Positions 22,218-34,955 of a stretch of 64,000 bases of DNA are shown here, in pieces. Made by a program: the position numbers and the translations under genes. Numbering within the stretch: the first letter of the stretch is position 1; every line of letters starts with the position of its first letter. The notes under the pieces are model-generated. The model saw nothing but the letters and a program-made list of their open reading frames with translations. It was not told the origin of the DNA and did not search any database. The DNA is from Nageia nagi (Eukaryota > Pinophyta): contig JBITNC010000001.1 in NCBI GenBank assembly GCA_050084985.1, positions 156,984,001 through 157,048,000 on the forward strand, written 5' to 3'.

Positions 22218-22760
22218 CATAAAAATTGAATTGGGTATGTGTATGTCTCTACTTGAAGCTTATAAATTGAATGTTGTGATTTTGAAAGCCCTAATAGATA
22301 TGTATGTAAAATATGAAAGAATACACACAAAATGGGTTTTCTAAAAAAGTCCCTAAGACACATATGAAAAATATAGAATAATAACCAAGGCCCAAGAATT
22401 GTTTGATAAGATAAATGATCCAAACATAGTTTCATGGGGTACAATGATTGCATGATACACACACAATGGTTTTTTTGAAAAATACCCTAAGATATGTATG
22501 CAAAATATGGTAGAAATACACAAGGCTTGGGAATTGCTTAATAAGATGCATGATGAAAACACAATTTCATGGGATATATATACACTAAATGGGTTTTCTA
22601 AAAAATACCCTAAGATATGTATGCAAAATATGGTAGAAATACACAAGGCCTGGGAATTACTTAATAAGATGCATGATGAAAACACAATTTCATGGGATAT
22701 ATATACACTAAATGGGTTTTCTAAAAAATACCCTAAGATATGTATGCAAATGTGAAAGAA
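22218..22760 (+). pseudogene. PPR pseudogene, right part, with 123 bp tandem copies
   Basis: Continues the PPR relic across the element 1 insertion. Removing the element and one TSD copy gives a reading of FIAKIP|IKIELG across the junction, the usual E-domain text. PPR-like motifs follow: VVILKALIDMYVKYERIH and KAQELFDKINDPNIVSWGTMIA. Then 41-codon units (MQNMVEIHKAW...KYPKIC) occur twice in full (22498-22620, 22621-22743), with a partial third before them. Stops remain. Not functional. Confidence 0.75.
22498..22743 (+). repeat. 123 bp tandem duplication in PPR relic
   Basis: Two adjacent 123 bp units differing at only a few bases. The unit is 41 codons, longer than the 35-residue PPR motif, and keeps the frame open. 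Confidence 0.85.
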
Positions 22761-23875
22761 TACAAAGCATAATCATGTAAGAAAAAATGTAAAAGAATAC
22801 CTGATTGCACCAATGCCTTAGCAAAAAATAAAAGAAATGCAAGAGAAATGTCTCGCCTTACCTCTCATCTCCTCTCCTCTACCCCCTTGCATATGCAAAA
22901 AATATGAAATGTAAACAGAATACCTCACCTCGCCTCTCCCCCTAATTGCCCATGTTTGCAAACACAACAGAATGCCAATTCCTCTATAGAATAAAGCATA
23001 AGACTTCTTTATAATACCGATGTAACTTCTTGCAAAACATGCCAAAGTACTTGCGTAAGAGTACCTGCTTATGCAAGAGAATGAAGGTTCATCCATGGCA
23101 ACAAATGAGTGAGGGTACTGCTTATGTAGAAGAGTGAAGGTTCATTAATGGGTTCATTTCTTCTACCCCTCATCTTTCCTCTGTTCTCCTTTGCCCTTCG
23201 CCTCTGCAAAATATTTCAAAGAAATGCATCTCCTCTCCTCTCCTCCACCCCTCACCTTGGAAAACTCAAAATATTCAAAATGCCCAATAACTTTCCAAGA
23301 GCCCACCTCAAGTTTCCTTGCACAAGATTTTTTCATTTTTTTGTTCAATTTGAGGGGTGATTTTAAATTACCTCTTTATTATTTATGTGTGATGGTGAAA
23401 AACCACCCACATAATTCATTTGTTTCTTCCCACTTGCACCTTTCTATTTATTTTTCATCTTTTTTGAGGGCATTTTTTGAGAGGCAATTTTAAATTACCT
23501 CTTAATGATTTTATGGAGACAATTTGAAATCACCCCATAAAAAGTTCCACTAAAATTCCAAATGCAAGCGGTTTTAAACCGTCATTACATAATTGCCTCA
23601 AATTACTTACCTCCAAAGCTAGTTTTTAGTCTACTAAAATTTATATCAATGTTGATGGATGTATGCCATATTTTATGATTATTGACTCTATGTCATGTAT
23701 TATTTTGTAAATCCATGTTGATGGATCAAATCAAGACCCTTGCTACTTAGGTTGGAGTTCATGCCAATGTTGAAGACCTTATTGCCAAATTTGTTTCTCC
23801 TCTCATATGGATTAGTTCTTAGGAACTCAACCTTTCTATTATTGAATAATAACCCTAAAATTCAATTAAGGGGAG
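22761..23875. other. Non-coding stretch
   Basis: Pyrimidine-rich around 22850-22950 and 23160-23260, with repeated CTCGCCTCTCCCC-like words. Short open frames on both strands show no family resemblance. 23640-23870 may be the 3' internal end of an old copia element, since a PPT-like tract follows. Confidence 0.3.
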
Positions 23876-24500
23876 TGTTGGAAAATTATTCCTATTTTAA
23901 TATTATTTAGTATTAATAACATAAATATAAAGGTAACAAATTAGATCCTAGGATAAGTATAAATTAAATAGGCATTATATATATATATATATTGCTTTGG
24001 CAATTAGGTATGTAGATAAAGTAAATGTTTTTATATATTTAATTTATTTAACACTATAATAATATAAAATTAAATTAAATAAATAAATGTTAGCTAATTC
24101 CCTCATATAATAAAAGTCTTATAGTTAAAGGTGACTTGACATTGAACTCAAGTGAGTTTCCATTGAAAGGCATATGGTGGCATGTGGCTTGTGCATGGTG
24201 TCATGTGGTGTGAACACAATGTGTTAGCATGAGAACATGTGTACTCATACATATGTGGTGGCATAGAAGTGAAAGTGCATGTGACATTTATCTCATGCAC
24301 TCCCACTTAGAGTTGGTAACCTGTACGACTAATTTCAAGAGAGGGGAAGAAAAAAAAAAGAAAATAGTTATGGGAATTAACTTGGGACATGAGGTTTTAT
24401 TTTTGAACTATAACTCTATTATGTTCTACCTATAGATCAAACAATAAGATTTGACGACTCTTTCATTGTGTTCTTTTCCCCTTTAGGGTTTTCCATTTAA
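23866..24500 (+). repeat. Possible copia-type 3' LTR start
   Basis: TTAAGGGGAG followed at 23876 by TGTTGGAAAATTATTCC has the PPT-plus-LTR form of copia elements. A short (AT)n tract lies near 23977-23992. The right end is not defined; 24500 is arbitrary. No PBS or partner is visible. Confidence 0.35.
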
Positions 24501-26099
24501 TATTTTTGCTTGATTTAATTATTTTTTTCTAAATATTTTTGAGTTTATGCTATCTTGTTTATGTTCAATGTTATCTAATATTTGCTTTTAAAGTTCATAC
24601 ATTTTTTTTTATTATTCTACTGTACCTTTAGATCTTCTTTAAGGAATATTCCCAATGTATTGCTTTAATATATGGTGGATAGCCTTTCTAGGGCCAAAGT
24701 CTTGTTTCAAATCCTATAAGGGTCTCCTTTTATACTCAAGGTGAATGGGAGATCAATTTTGTATATGTTTTCTAATTGAGGCATTGATGCATTTGCTACA
24801 TCTTATTTCATTAACTGCTTTATTGGTAAACATGCCTAGTCAAGAATGACATAATTCTACAATATTTGAAAGTCATGTTACAAGGTTTCTAACCTTGACT
24901 TATGTAAAAAGGAAAAATAAATATATAACTATAAATGAAAGTTGAAAGAAAATAAATTGGGCAAAATTACTAAATATCGGTGATAATATTTGTAGATCTA
25001 TGAAGTCTTTTTTTGTTGTAGCCTTCTTCTTTGCAAACTTTTGCATTAGATAGGTAGTAAAATTGATTCTCTAATACCACTTGGAATGATAAAGCTAATT
25101 AAATTACAAAAGTAGCTATAATATTTGAATTCACAATGGCATCAACTCACACAAAACACATAGATAAAAAATATTGATAAATATAAATATTTAATATCAA
25201 ATAATTACCCTCAAATACAATCACCACTTTAAGAGGCTGTCACTTTGAGATGATCAACTTTCAAGATTTTGTCGATATAAAGAAAAGTAAAATAATATGT
25301 AATAATATAATAATAATAATCAAAATTATCCTTATTATCATCTATACCAAATATCAATAACACTAATCACTAAATTTCAAGGCCTACTTTATTACTATTA
25401 ATCTTATTCCAAAGGCCTAAGTCAATCCAGTATTCTAGATATTATGCATTAGATTGTGGTAGTTCCACTTAATTATTATTGTTTATGCACTATTTATTAT
25501 TGAACCATCCTAATTTATTACATGTTGCTCACTCTTTCATTTTATATATATTATCATTGAGAATAGCTATGATTAAATCAATCTAAGCTTATGAGCCCAT
25601 ATAGATTCAATATGCAAAACCCATAGTAAAATTTAATGGAGCTAAATATAACCATTTAGTAAAGTATTCTACAACAATTTTGTAATAAACTTTTGATCAT
25701 AGGTGGAAGTGAACTACCATTTACATGGTCATGTAAGTTCATTGTTAGCTTAAAGCAAGTGGCATTCAACCAATTATGAGAACAATTATGCCACAACATT
25801 GGATTGGGTGGTCAAATGTACGCATTACATTGTGTTATGCAAATATTTTATCATCAAAAGATTTGGATCTCTATCTCCACCTTTTCTTTTGTAAAGAGAG
25901 TTCCTTGAATATTTCTATAAACAAATGAGCCTAAAATATGTACTTCTATTTGCATTTTTTGCTCATACCAACTTGTTGTAAACTTTCTTAAGATAATGAT
26001 TCCAATCAATATTTCCGACTGTTGACCCTATTAATAGGCATCCTATCTACAATATCCCTAACAACTGCCAAAATCTGAGAGTCTAGGTAGCGACCTTGA
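24501..26099. other. Non-coding AT-rich intergenic stretch
   Basis: No supported gene, LTR boundary or RNA gene. Simple A/T-rich words only. Confidence 0.4.
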
Positions 26100-27400
26100 A
26101 CAATGGTCCACATTGCTCAATATTTGTGTGATGGTGATGCTAATGTAATGCATACTGGTTAAAAACAGCAGAAGGTCTACCCTCTACATGTCCTGTTAAG
26201 GTTTGCCAAACTCTATCATGTTCATGTCATGGAAGATGATGTGAAGTCTCTCAGATTTGACAGAGGTTTTAGAAACAGCATGAGACCAACGTCTAATCCT
26301 ACAGCCAATGCTAACTCTTAGTCATGACAAACCAAATCAAATGCCATTATAGAGTGTGTGAGGTCCTGAGTCTTATGTAATACTCAATTTGCCCAAATGA
26401 ATCAGAAACTATTTTCATAGCAGAGCATCATAGATTGTGGACCTTTAAATTCAACCATAGGCTCTAATACGAATGTCTAGCATCCTCCTCACATTCATGG
26501 GATGATGCTGCAATCAGTTTATGAAGAGACAGGGATGTCAACCAGAAAATATTCAACTAACATAATTGGTCTAATATTTGAATAATGGATAGAGTCTATG
26601 TGAAGTCACTGGCAACCACATACCAGATGCTAACAAAGACATTTCAAATGGTAGGGCAACTATATACACTGCTATATATGTTCATTAGTTTAAACTTTGA
26701 AGTTATGCAGGACAAACTGTCTTTCAACTCTTTACCATGTATCCATGGTCTTGCATTCATCTTTAACTAATATCAAAGCATCTTGTATTCACACAACAGT
26801 TGCTTATGCCTATGTTTCTCTACTTCTTGATTTCAAGCCTGAATACCAGTTTATGGAAATCAGTCAGACATTTGAAAAAGAACTATATAAAAAAATGGCT
26901 GATGAATCTCACATTTTAGTAGCAAGGGATGCACAAATAAAAAATATGCTACGATATGAATAGGCCAATGGAGCAGGAAAATCTAGACGATTACAATAAG
27001 GACCAGTCCCTCATTTATAGCCACTAAAATGTGCAGGGCAAAGCCTCCAATAAGTGCCATGAGACAAACTATGAACTGGATAATCATGTGACCTAAGTTG
27101 GCTCACATATGCAGATCCATGTTAACCATCAGAAATCATTACCAGACAAAACCGAGGACTGTGTATATGTATGTGCTAAGGATAAGCATTGTATACTCAT
27201 GGCTGCCGTACTCGAGAACGTGGCTAATCTTAAACCAATGCAAGAATTGACCGCTGTGACAAGAGAAGCCCTAAAAACACTAGTTTTGTTTATCTGGAAG
27301 GTAGTCGAGAACCTGGCTAATCTTAAATCAATGCAAGAATTGACAGCTGTGACAAAAGAAGCCCTAAAAACACTAGTTTTGTTTATCTGATACCCTCCAT
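26100..27400 (+). pseudogene. Unrecognised coding-like tract
   Basis: Base composition is less AT-rich than the flanks, and plus-strand frames give protein-like segments: KVYPLHVLLRFAKLYHVHVM near 26180, and a charged stretch FMEISQTFEKELYKKMADE near 26850-26910. A two-copy 31-residue repeat closes the tract at 27212-27390. Stops and frame changes break it. No family could be named. It might be a captured or decayed host gene fragment, or 3' flanking sequence of the kinase gene. Treat as a guess. Confidence 0.3.
27212..27391 (+). repeat. 93 bp tandem duplication
   Basis: TCGAGAAC...GTTTATCTG starts at 27212 and again at 27305. The copies differ at only a few positions. The frame stays open through both (31 codons each, ENxANLKxMQELTAVT). 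Confidence 0.85.
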
Positions 27401-27526
27401 CAGAGAAACAACAACACTGATGTTCTTTTCATTTTCTCATCATTATGCATAACTTAGAGTCAACAATAGTATGCTCCCAACTTAAAAATTGATACAATGT
27501 CCATCTACCTTCTAATCAGCACACTG

Positions 27527-30500
27527 CTACCTTTCCTGTTCCACGTGCTTATTTGCAGATTGTTTATCCTGGCCGGTCCTAGTTTTTTCATGTCTCCAAC
27601 CAGGATGTTGTTCAGTATACTCCTGACAGCAATCAGAGGCTTTCTGGGAGTTCTTTGAAAATCTACCTTTCCCAGTGATAGATTGTACCTGATTCTCCAT
27701 GTCTTCAATATCTTCTGAATCTCTTTCAGCATCCTTATTCTCAAAATAAGAGGAACTCCTCGAGTGTGTAGTACTTGAAATGGGATGAATGTTGCAGTCA
27801 TATGTTTGAGAAGCTAAGTAACTAAGGGCAGTGACCACGTCAGCAATAAGAGGGCGTGTAGAAGCTTCTTCTTGGATACACATAGCTGCAATGGCAAGAG
27901 CTTGATACAAGCCACGCATTGGATAGCAACCTTGTAGTGACGGATCAGCCAATTGAGAGAACTTTCTTCGATCTTTGAACAGTGAACGTGACTGCAATTT
28001 ATCATGTATTAGTGAACATGAATAAAGGAAAGAGAAAAACATGGAAGAGATCATTTATCGTCAAAAAGTTGATAACATCACTATATTGAGCCACACAACT
28101 CACTAAGTGAATCACTAACGACTTTTGAAAATATAGTAACAATACCAAGCTTATACAGGCGATTAATAACATACCCATTTCACAAGGTTGTGCTCTTGGT
28201 GAGATCTAAAGTTATCAATAGCCTTTCTTCCTGTAATCAATTCTAACAAAACAACACCAAAACTGTAGACATCTGATTTTAAAGTCAGCTGGCCTGTCAT
28301 AGCATACTCTGGAGCACAATAGCCATATGTCCCCATAACTCTTGTAGAGACATGACTCTTATCACCAACTGGACCAAGTTTTGCCAGCCCAAAATCAGAT
28401 AATTTTGGATGAAAACCATCATCAAGTAGAATATTTGCAGACTTGAAGTCTCGATATATTACAGGTGGGTTTGCTTTATCATGTAAATGTTCCAGTCCTT
28501 GAGCAGCACCAGCAGCAATTCTCATTCTTGTGTGCCATCCCAAAGGCTCCTTATCAGGTGGTAGACCTAAAAAGGATATATTTTGGAGTCTTTAGTATGA
28601 CAATATTAAAATTGAATCATAAAAAACACATAACAGTCTTTGACCCCACACGTAAAGAGACCTGCATCCAACAATTTTGGTTTCAAAAAGTCTGGAATCA
28701 TGCCATTGGGACCCCTGTAGTGCTTTTATGAAACCAATATTTCCTTCGAAATATAGTCAATAACTAAACCCCTTATTTCATTGACTATAAATATCTGGAT
28801 TGACATGTATTCACATCATACATGTCAAACCTTTCACAACCATACATGAAAATTTTCAAACAAATATGCAAATTCAATTTCAAAATATACAGTTAAGCAA
28901 TACTTACATCGTCTTTTGTTGCAAAATGAAACCTCTGTCAATCAAAGGGTTACTGAGAATAGCTTACATACAAGTGATTAGTACATTGTAAGTGAAAACA
29001 TTAAGGATGTGCATTGGATTAGTATGAGATCGTCTTCCCACAACTGTAGTCTAAAAGGGAGAGTTGAGAATGCGAGTAAAGGAGACAGTGTAGCTCTTGA
29101 GATATAAAAAGTCGTGCCTTCTATATTTGCTTAAGTTGTTAAATATGCTGCGAGAAGAATTCTGTGTCTTCATATACGAGATAAACATATATGAATGATA
29201 TGCCATTTTATTAACCAAATAGCATATGTTCTACAATTTAGTTATTCGTTTAGCTCCATGACCTGTCTTCCACAATCTCTCATTTATGAAGCACTTCAAA
29301 CTTTTTAGTCTCTACAGTAGTTTCCGATTAGAGACATCAAATGAAACATTAATCTCCATACAAGTTAATGTTAAATAGTAATGGGGTGAAGACATATCCA
29401 ACTCTTTTCCTAGAGTGTGTTTGACTCCAATCAATCTGAAATGGCAATGTTAGGGAGTGTATGTTCTTGCTCTTATCAAATGAGTAATTTGTTGTCTTTG
29501 AAATAGAAAAATCTAGAACTAGCATGGTGAACATAGTGAACAGTCACATTGTTTAACACACAGAGCTTCTACAAAGCTTCTACAATGCATTATCACTTAG
29601 ACCAAGGAAAAATATAGTATTTCAAATTGCATTGATAACCTTTATAGCAGGATATCTGTTATAAACTTCCTAATCAATTTTGTTTCCTTAGGCGTGATTA
29701 CTTTCTAAAGAGAGCCATATTTCCTCCATTTTTTTGTTTTGTACTGAATTATATTGGATGACTTGAATTTCATGATTTCCAACAGAGTTTCTGAAGCTAT
29801 ATCCTCTTACAGCTCTTAGGTCACCAGTGCAACTTGTGTGAGCTAGCTCTGTTGTTGTTGATACTTACATTATTCTTTGATTTAAATGCTCTATCAAGTA
29901 GCATAGGCATCGGGTCGAAATTCCTTCTAGTTCCAATATTTGTAAGAAAGATCAAGCCTAATTGGATCAAAGGTTGATTTAACCATATTTTATAGCTTCT
30001 GGGGAAAGCTTGTGTACAAGAAAATTATCAAATCAAATAAACACCAAGGTAAAGGTAATAAATTCTCTTTATTGGCATATGTAGGAAAATATGAAACTGG
30101 AAACATTTGGATATCTATAAATGCAAATGAGGAAATATTTGTGTCGTCAACTGTGTGACTGTAGATACCACTGATAACATTTCACTCTTAAAAATGGCAT
30201 TTACCTCTTCACCTATCAAGCTCCATATTTACACTTACTGATTTCTCTTACATTTCCATTTAACCCCGGGATATTGGGAAAATCAATCATATAAAATGCA
30301 ACAATTTTACGACAACTAAGAAGTCAAATGTGGTGTTTCAAAGCTACCTAAACTTATAACATATAAATGAACTTGAAATTAAGTGACATAGATATGAATA
30401 AGTATGCCTCAAGGATATTACGAGTATCAGTGCATTTGTACTGCAGACTTACTGAAAAGATGATCCTCCAAGGATCCCAGGGGCATGTACTCATAGACCA

Positions 30501-32787
30501 AAAGCCGTTGGTCACCATCAGCACAATAACCAATTAAGGTGACAAGATTTGGATGATGAAGAAGGCTCAACATGAGAACTTCCACAAGAAACTCTCGGTT
30601 TCCTTGGAGTCCATTTCTATCAAGTTGTTTGATTGCAACAACCTGCCACAGTCCATTGCACAAGAAAAGTACCATCGTTTCAATATCTGGATGCTAATCT
30701 GAACTTTTGTCCTCTTCTAAAATTAACTTTGTTCATGATTTGTAGAACTTGCTTTTATAAACTAAGGGCTTGGAACAAAATAGATATTGATAATGAAGAT
30801 AAGCACAGAACAAAATGGACAATTGAGAGAAGAAATTCACCTTGCCAGTGCTCTCCAAACGCCCCTTGTAAACACGTCCAAACCCCCCTTCACCTATTAG
30901 ATATTCAGGTCTGAAGTTGTTGGTTGCAGTTTCAAGCTCCCGAAATGTAAAAATATGAGCAGCAATATTGGCATTGCGTCCATGAGCAGATACTTTTTCA
31001 TCTAATTTCCCTGCAACTTGCCATAAATAAGATAAAATGCCCACTTTAATATGTCAGCAAGTTGTTATAAGCACTACAGTAGCCACCAGCCTAATTTTCA
31101 AGGTCTTACTTCCTCAAAGTCTGTTAGACAATAAGATGGCACTGTTATGTATCTTAAGCATTAAGAGGTCATATTACTAAATGCAACAAGTTTTAATCTC
31201 GAGGTGATTAAGCCTAGAGTTCAGGGCTAAACCACATTATTGAGATGTCTGAGTTTAGAGGTTAGCTGCAGAGAAAATTTCCAAAAAATAGAGTTCATGC
31301 AAAGTGCAAGCATCCCCACAAACAAGAAATAATAAAAAAAAATAGATGAGGCACCCACATGGATATGCACATCCACAATTTCATAGATAGATTATTAAAC
31401 AGAAATAAAGTGACATCTATAATCAAAAATTAAGTAAGAGAGCTTTTAACACACTTCCACAAGTTTTTTCTAGGATAGCTGAACCTCCATTAAGTTTATA
31501 GGACTAGGTGTCAACAAGTTTTCTCAGAACTCACATTTTAGCTTAAAGTACAAGGCATACTGCAATACCCATAAACTATGGTAGCCTCTACTGGCTCAAA
31601 AGAGTGAAATAGTTGGATGTCAAGAACACCCACTCTCACAGACAAGACCTCTCAGCCTAACTAGACTTGAACGTGTCCCCTGGCTAGGCCGCAATTATTG
31701 AGACGTTCAGAATTTAAAAATTGGCTGCAGAGAAATTCTCTAACAGACCGACTTCATGCACCCCTCAAACAGGAAATAGGAAAAAACAGGACATGCAGCT
31801 ACATTAATATCTACATTTCCATATAAAGTTTCTTAAGCACAAATCAACACCCACATTCAATATTTAACAAAGAGATTCTTCAGCACATTACCAAAAGCTT
31901 TTATAAGATAGGTGAACCTCCTCGTCTGAAAAGTCTACCAGAATCGCCTTTCTGCTTGTAGTGCAGGACGTCCTGTAGTCCGGTAAACCTATATAAAAGT
32001 AGAACGATGACCATAGTTGGATGTCAAGCATAGCTACTCACACACACAATTCCTCTCAGCCGACCTATATTTTGAATTCGCCCTTATTAAAATGCCCAAA
32101 ATATTGCATCCTTGTACAATGTCATTAAGCTGAGTTACCATACACTTTATTCTCCAATCAACCCATGTTCCAACTTTGGTCTTCGCTTTGCTACATTTTG
32201 TGTCTAGAGAGAAATAATATTCATCACAGTACAACATTCCTATAGTTCTAGGATTTGAACCTGGGTGTCTCATTTTCGAGACAAGCACAACCTACTACTA
32301 GACCTTATAGCCCAAATCAATGGATCGAATCAGACAACAATCATTCTTCCCAATACAATATCACTCCAAACCCAAATGTCTCCTTGTATTATGCGTTCAG
32401 GCGATGCACATCCAGAGTTAGACAACCCTGAAGTTCAAACTGATGGTTTTAACGAAAGGTGTGTTTTTGTGAACACGGCATTGCAATCACATTTGGAACG
32501 AAGTCGGAATTAAGGATCTAATAAACTGCATTTGTATCAACATTTATCTGGAATTGGAGTTTACATCAATGATTTAATAAACTCTACTTATAGCATCATG
32601 CAAATGCAAATTCGCATTTCTCAGCACTAAGGTTCGAGTTGAAGATCCAAAGCAGGAAGAACTCACCAGCAGAATCCTTTCGAGACTGACAGGGTGAACG
32701 AAAGGAAGAGACCGAGGCCGAATGCTCTGGTCTATTCTCACCATTGTCCGATGTCTTAGAAGATTTGAAGCATTCGAACCAACCCAT
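27527..32787 (-). CDS. PBS1-like receptor-like cytoplasmic kinase (RLCK subfamily VII), 5 exons
   Basis: Exons on minus: 32667-32787, 30841-31010, 30453-30642, 28175-28566 and 27527-27991. All introns start GT and end AG and phases match, giving 1338 nt (445 aa). The N-terminus MGWFECF has Gly2 for myristoylation and Cys6 for palmitoylation, so plasma-membrane anchoring is likely. Kinase motifs: P-loop GEGGFGRV (80-87), catalytic Lys102, YRD with Asp200 (a Tyr replaces His, usual in this subfamily), DFG at Asp218, GTYGYCAPE at 239-247. The sequence follows Arabidopsis PBS1 and PBL27 almost throughout. The family relays pattern-receptor signals to downstream kinases. GDKSHVS (228-234) equals the known protease-cleaved loop of PBS1. 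The C-terminal 70 residues are polar and variable. PBS1 itself has MGCF; here Cys3 is Trp. Introns 1 and 3 exceed 1.6 kb, which fits a gymnosperm. Confidence 0.95.
31180..32050. repeat. Diverged direct repeats inside kinase intron 1
   Basis: Two roughly 450 bp units share AGCTGCAGAGAAA-like anchors at 31265 and 31734 (period about 469) and AGCTTTTxxCACxxTxCCA words downstream. They include GTTCAAGTC-like text resembling a tRNA B box, so they may be SINE-related. They do not disturb the splice sites. Confidence 0.45.
32040..32325 (-). repeat. tRNA-derived SINE candidate in kinase intron 1
   Basis: On the minus strand a box A-like GGTCTAGTAGTAGG (32291-32304) is followed about 40 bases later by box B GGTTCAAATCC (32251-32261), the RNA polymerase III internal promoter of tRNA-derived SINEs. 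The body would extend to about 32040. No acceptor-stem pairing is seen, so it is not a tRNA gene. Ends and TSD were not defined. Confidence 0.5.
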
Positions 32788-34955
32788 CTAAAAATAAAAT
32801 GGCTGCTAACCAATCTTGAGCAATATAATCGATGAAATCCCAAATACAACTCGTTTGTATTCTAGATGAGAGATCTTCCTCGCAGTTATTGGTGGCATAA
32901 TGTTAGCCACAACCTAAAGAGAGATCTTCCTCACTTAAAATGCATCATAAAAACATGAGTCATGACCACAAACAGCACACAAAAAGCCTGAACCAATAGT
33001 TTGTAATGCCCATAATTCTTTCTCATAAATATGTTTGTTGTGATGACGACGAAATGCTATGCGGGATCAACGTCGGAATACCCGGCAAATGAGTAGAATC
33101 ATTTGGTGGGCTAGTTTAGTGGGGTTGTTACATCACCTGAGAGTCAATATCTCAGGTTAGTAGCCGCACTACCAGTAGTCTGTTTTTTGTATTATCTACT
33201 GGACAATTCTGAGCTTGATCCCTCATTTCCCACCATAAAAGTGGCCTACTCTATTAACTGCTATGTTGCATGGGCCCAAACCATGAAGTCTCCTTCCGGG
33301 TAGATTTTGATCTGACGTTTTGTTTCTTATGCCTAATGCAACTTCTGGGTTGTTTTCCTCGTGATGATGTTGTCTTTCCATGAAATTACATTGAAACTTC
33401 ATTTTCTTTCTGTCCTGTGGATGGATGCATGTACAGGATGTGATTTCATTTCAGATGACTTATTTTTAGAAACTGGTAATCATCATCAACCGTGTTTTCA
33501 TGTGTTGAAATTTCCAGTCATAAATGGCATCCTTCACTTGCATCTTTATTGAGTAGTTGAGATTCTTGTGTGGGTGAATTGCGTATAATATGAGCATTGA
33601 AAATAATTTATTGAGAAAGTATGCTAATTTCAATTTTACTTTCAGTAAGTGTAAATATCTAAAATTTTATGAATAATAGTAGGTATGGATGAAGTAGAAA
33701 TTATACTTTCCATGGATTTTGATAATGTGAATACCTTTCAATAGTTGATTCGAAACATAAGATAAATGATATCTTAATATAGAAAGACAAAATTTTCTTC
33801 ACACATAATTTATCTAACAAAAAAAATATACTTATAAATTCTGCTAGTTAAAATAATATATACATTTTAATAGCTATAATGAAGTTTTGAGAACCTTTCA
33901 TATAAAAGTAAAAAATTAAGATTGAAAACAAATTTATAACTATAAATATTAAAAAAAAATTTGGGCTAAGTCGGTGTATTGGACAGACAATGTAGTTATG
34001 TTTAAATAGTGATAAGGTCAATGATGGGTGGATGGATATTAAAAGCAAGTGCATGATAGGTGTGCAACTTTTTACTTGCCCGTTGAATTTTTGTCTTGTG
34101 AAAGCTACTTTTTTATGGAGGATACGCCCATATGGTAGAAATGATTTGGGTCACGGACATGCTTCCCTCAACATTGCAAGTTGCTTTGCTTTAGGGGAAA
34201 ACGGTCTTCGAGTGAGTTGAAATGTTAAAGTTAATATTATTATTTTTAGATAGATATTATGGTAATAAATGATATGAATAATGATGGTAATCATAAAGAA
34301 AATTTATCAAAAATCGAGTCGCTTTATTTGTTTGGAAAGGTTTTAGACATGGAGTCATGTGTTCTGATGTAAAAAGGTGAAATGTTGGTGAATTTTATGA
34401 AACATAAGGGTATTTCAGTGTCTTAATATTTTAGTTTTAAAATTAATTAAGTGGAGTTTAGATGTGTAATTCTTCAATTTTCATATTTAGATTACGATAC
34501 AAGTTATTTGGTCAATCGTCATAGAAAAAAAAATGATAAAGAATGCTCTTAAATTATAATGAGATGAAAGAAGGAATGTTGATATTTATAAGGTTTATAT
34601 ATTATTTTATAAGCATTTGATCAAAACTTGTTCAACTTTTATTTTGGATATTTGACAAGTAAAACATTGTTATGAGATGCAAGATACAAAATGTAGATAA
34701 GTTAGATATATGATAAAATTTAGAAGTTAATGGTTTCAAAGCATCAAAAATTTAGAATGCTAAAGAATGTAGAAATATTAATATGTTAAGAATATAAAAA
34801 TATTAATAAGATATATCAAAATATTGATGCAAAAGAGTTAAAAATATAAGTACATTTGAATTTTACATATCTCTCCAAATTATATTATAACTCAATATTT
34901 CTTTAATATGATTATAAGTATTTTAGTTGTTAAGCTTTCCATTTATAAGCATATA
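32788..34955. other. Kinase upstream region and intergenic DNA
   Basis: The promoter of the minus-strand kinase should lie in 32788-33300, but no clear TATA box or element stands out. GAGAGATCTTCCTC occurs twice (32867 and 32919). The remainder is AT-rich; 33640-33810 is a diverged copy of the 3' part of the SINE at 34971. No other gene is supported. Confidence 0.45.

Noticed and set aside
28465-28731. 88-codon frame on plus
   Set aside because: Antisense to kinase exon 4 and intron 3.
32251-32304. Possible tRNA gene
   Set aside because: A and B boxes but no acceptor or anticodon stem pairing; better read as SINE.
32574-32849. 91-codon frame overlapping kinase exon 1
   Set aside because: Different frame from the MGWFECF start, which alone matches the family and the verified splice phase.
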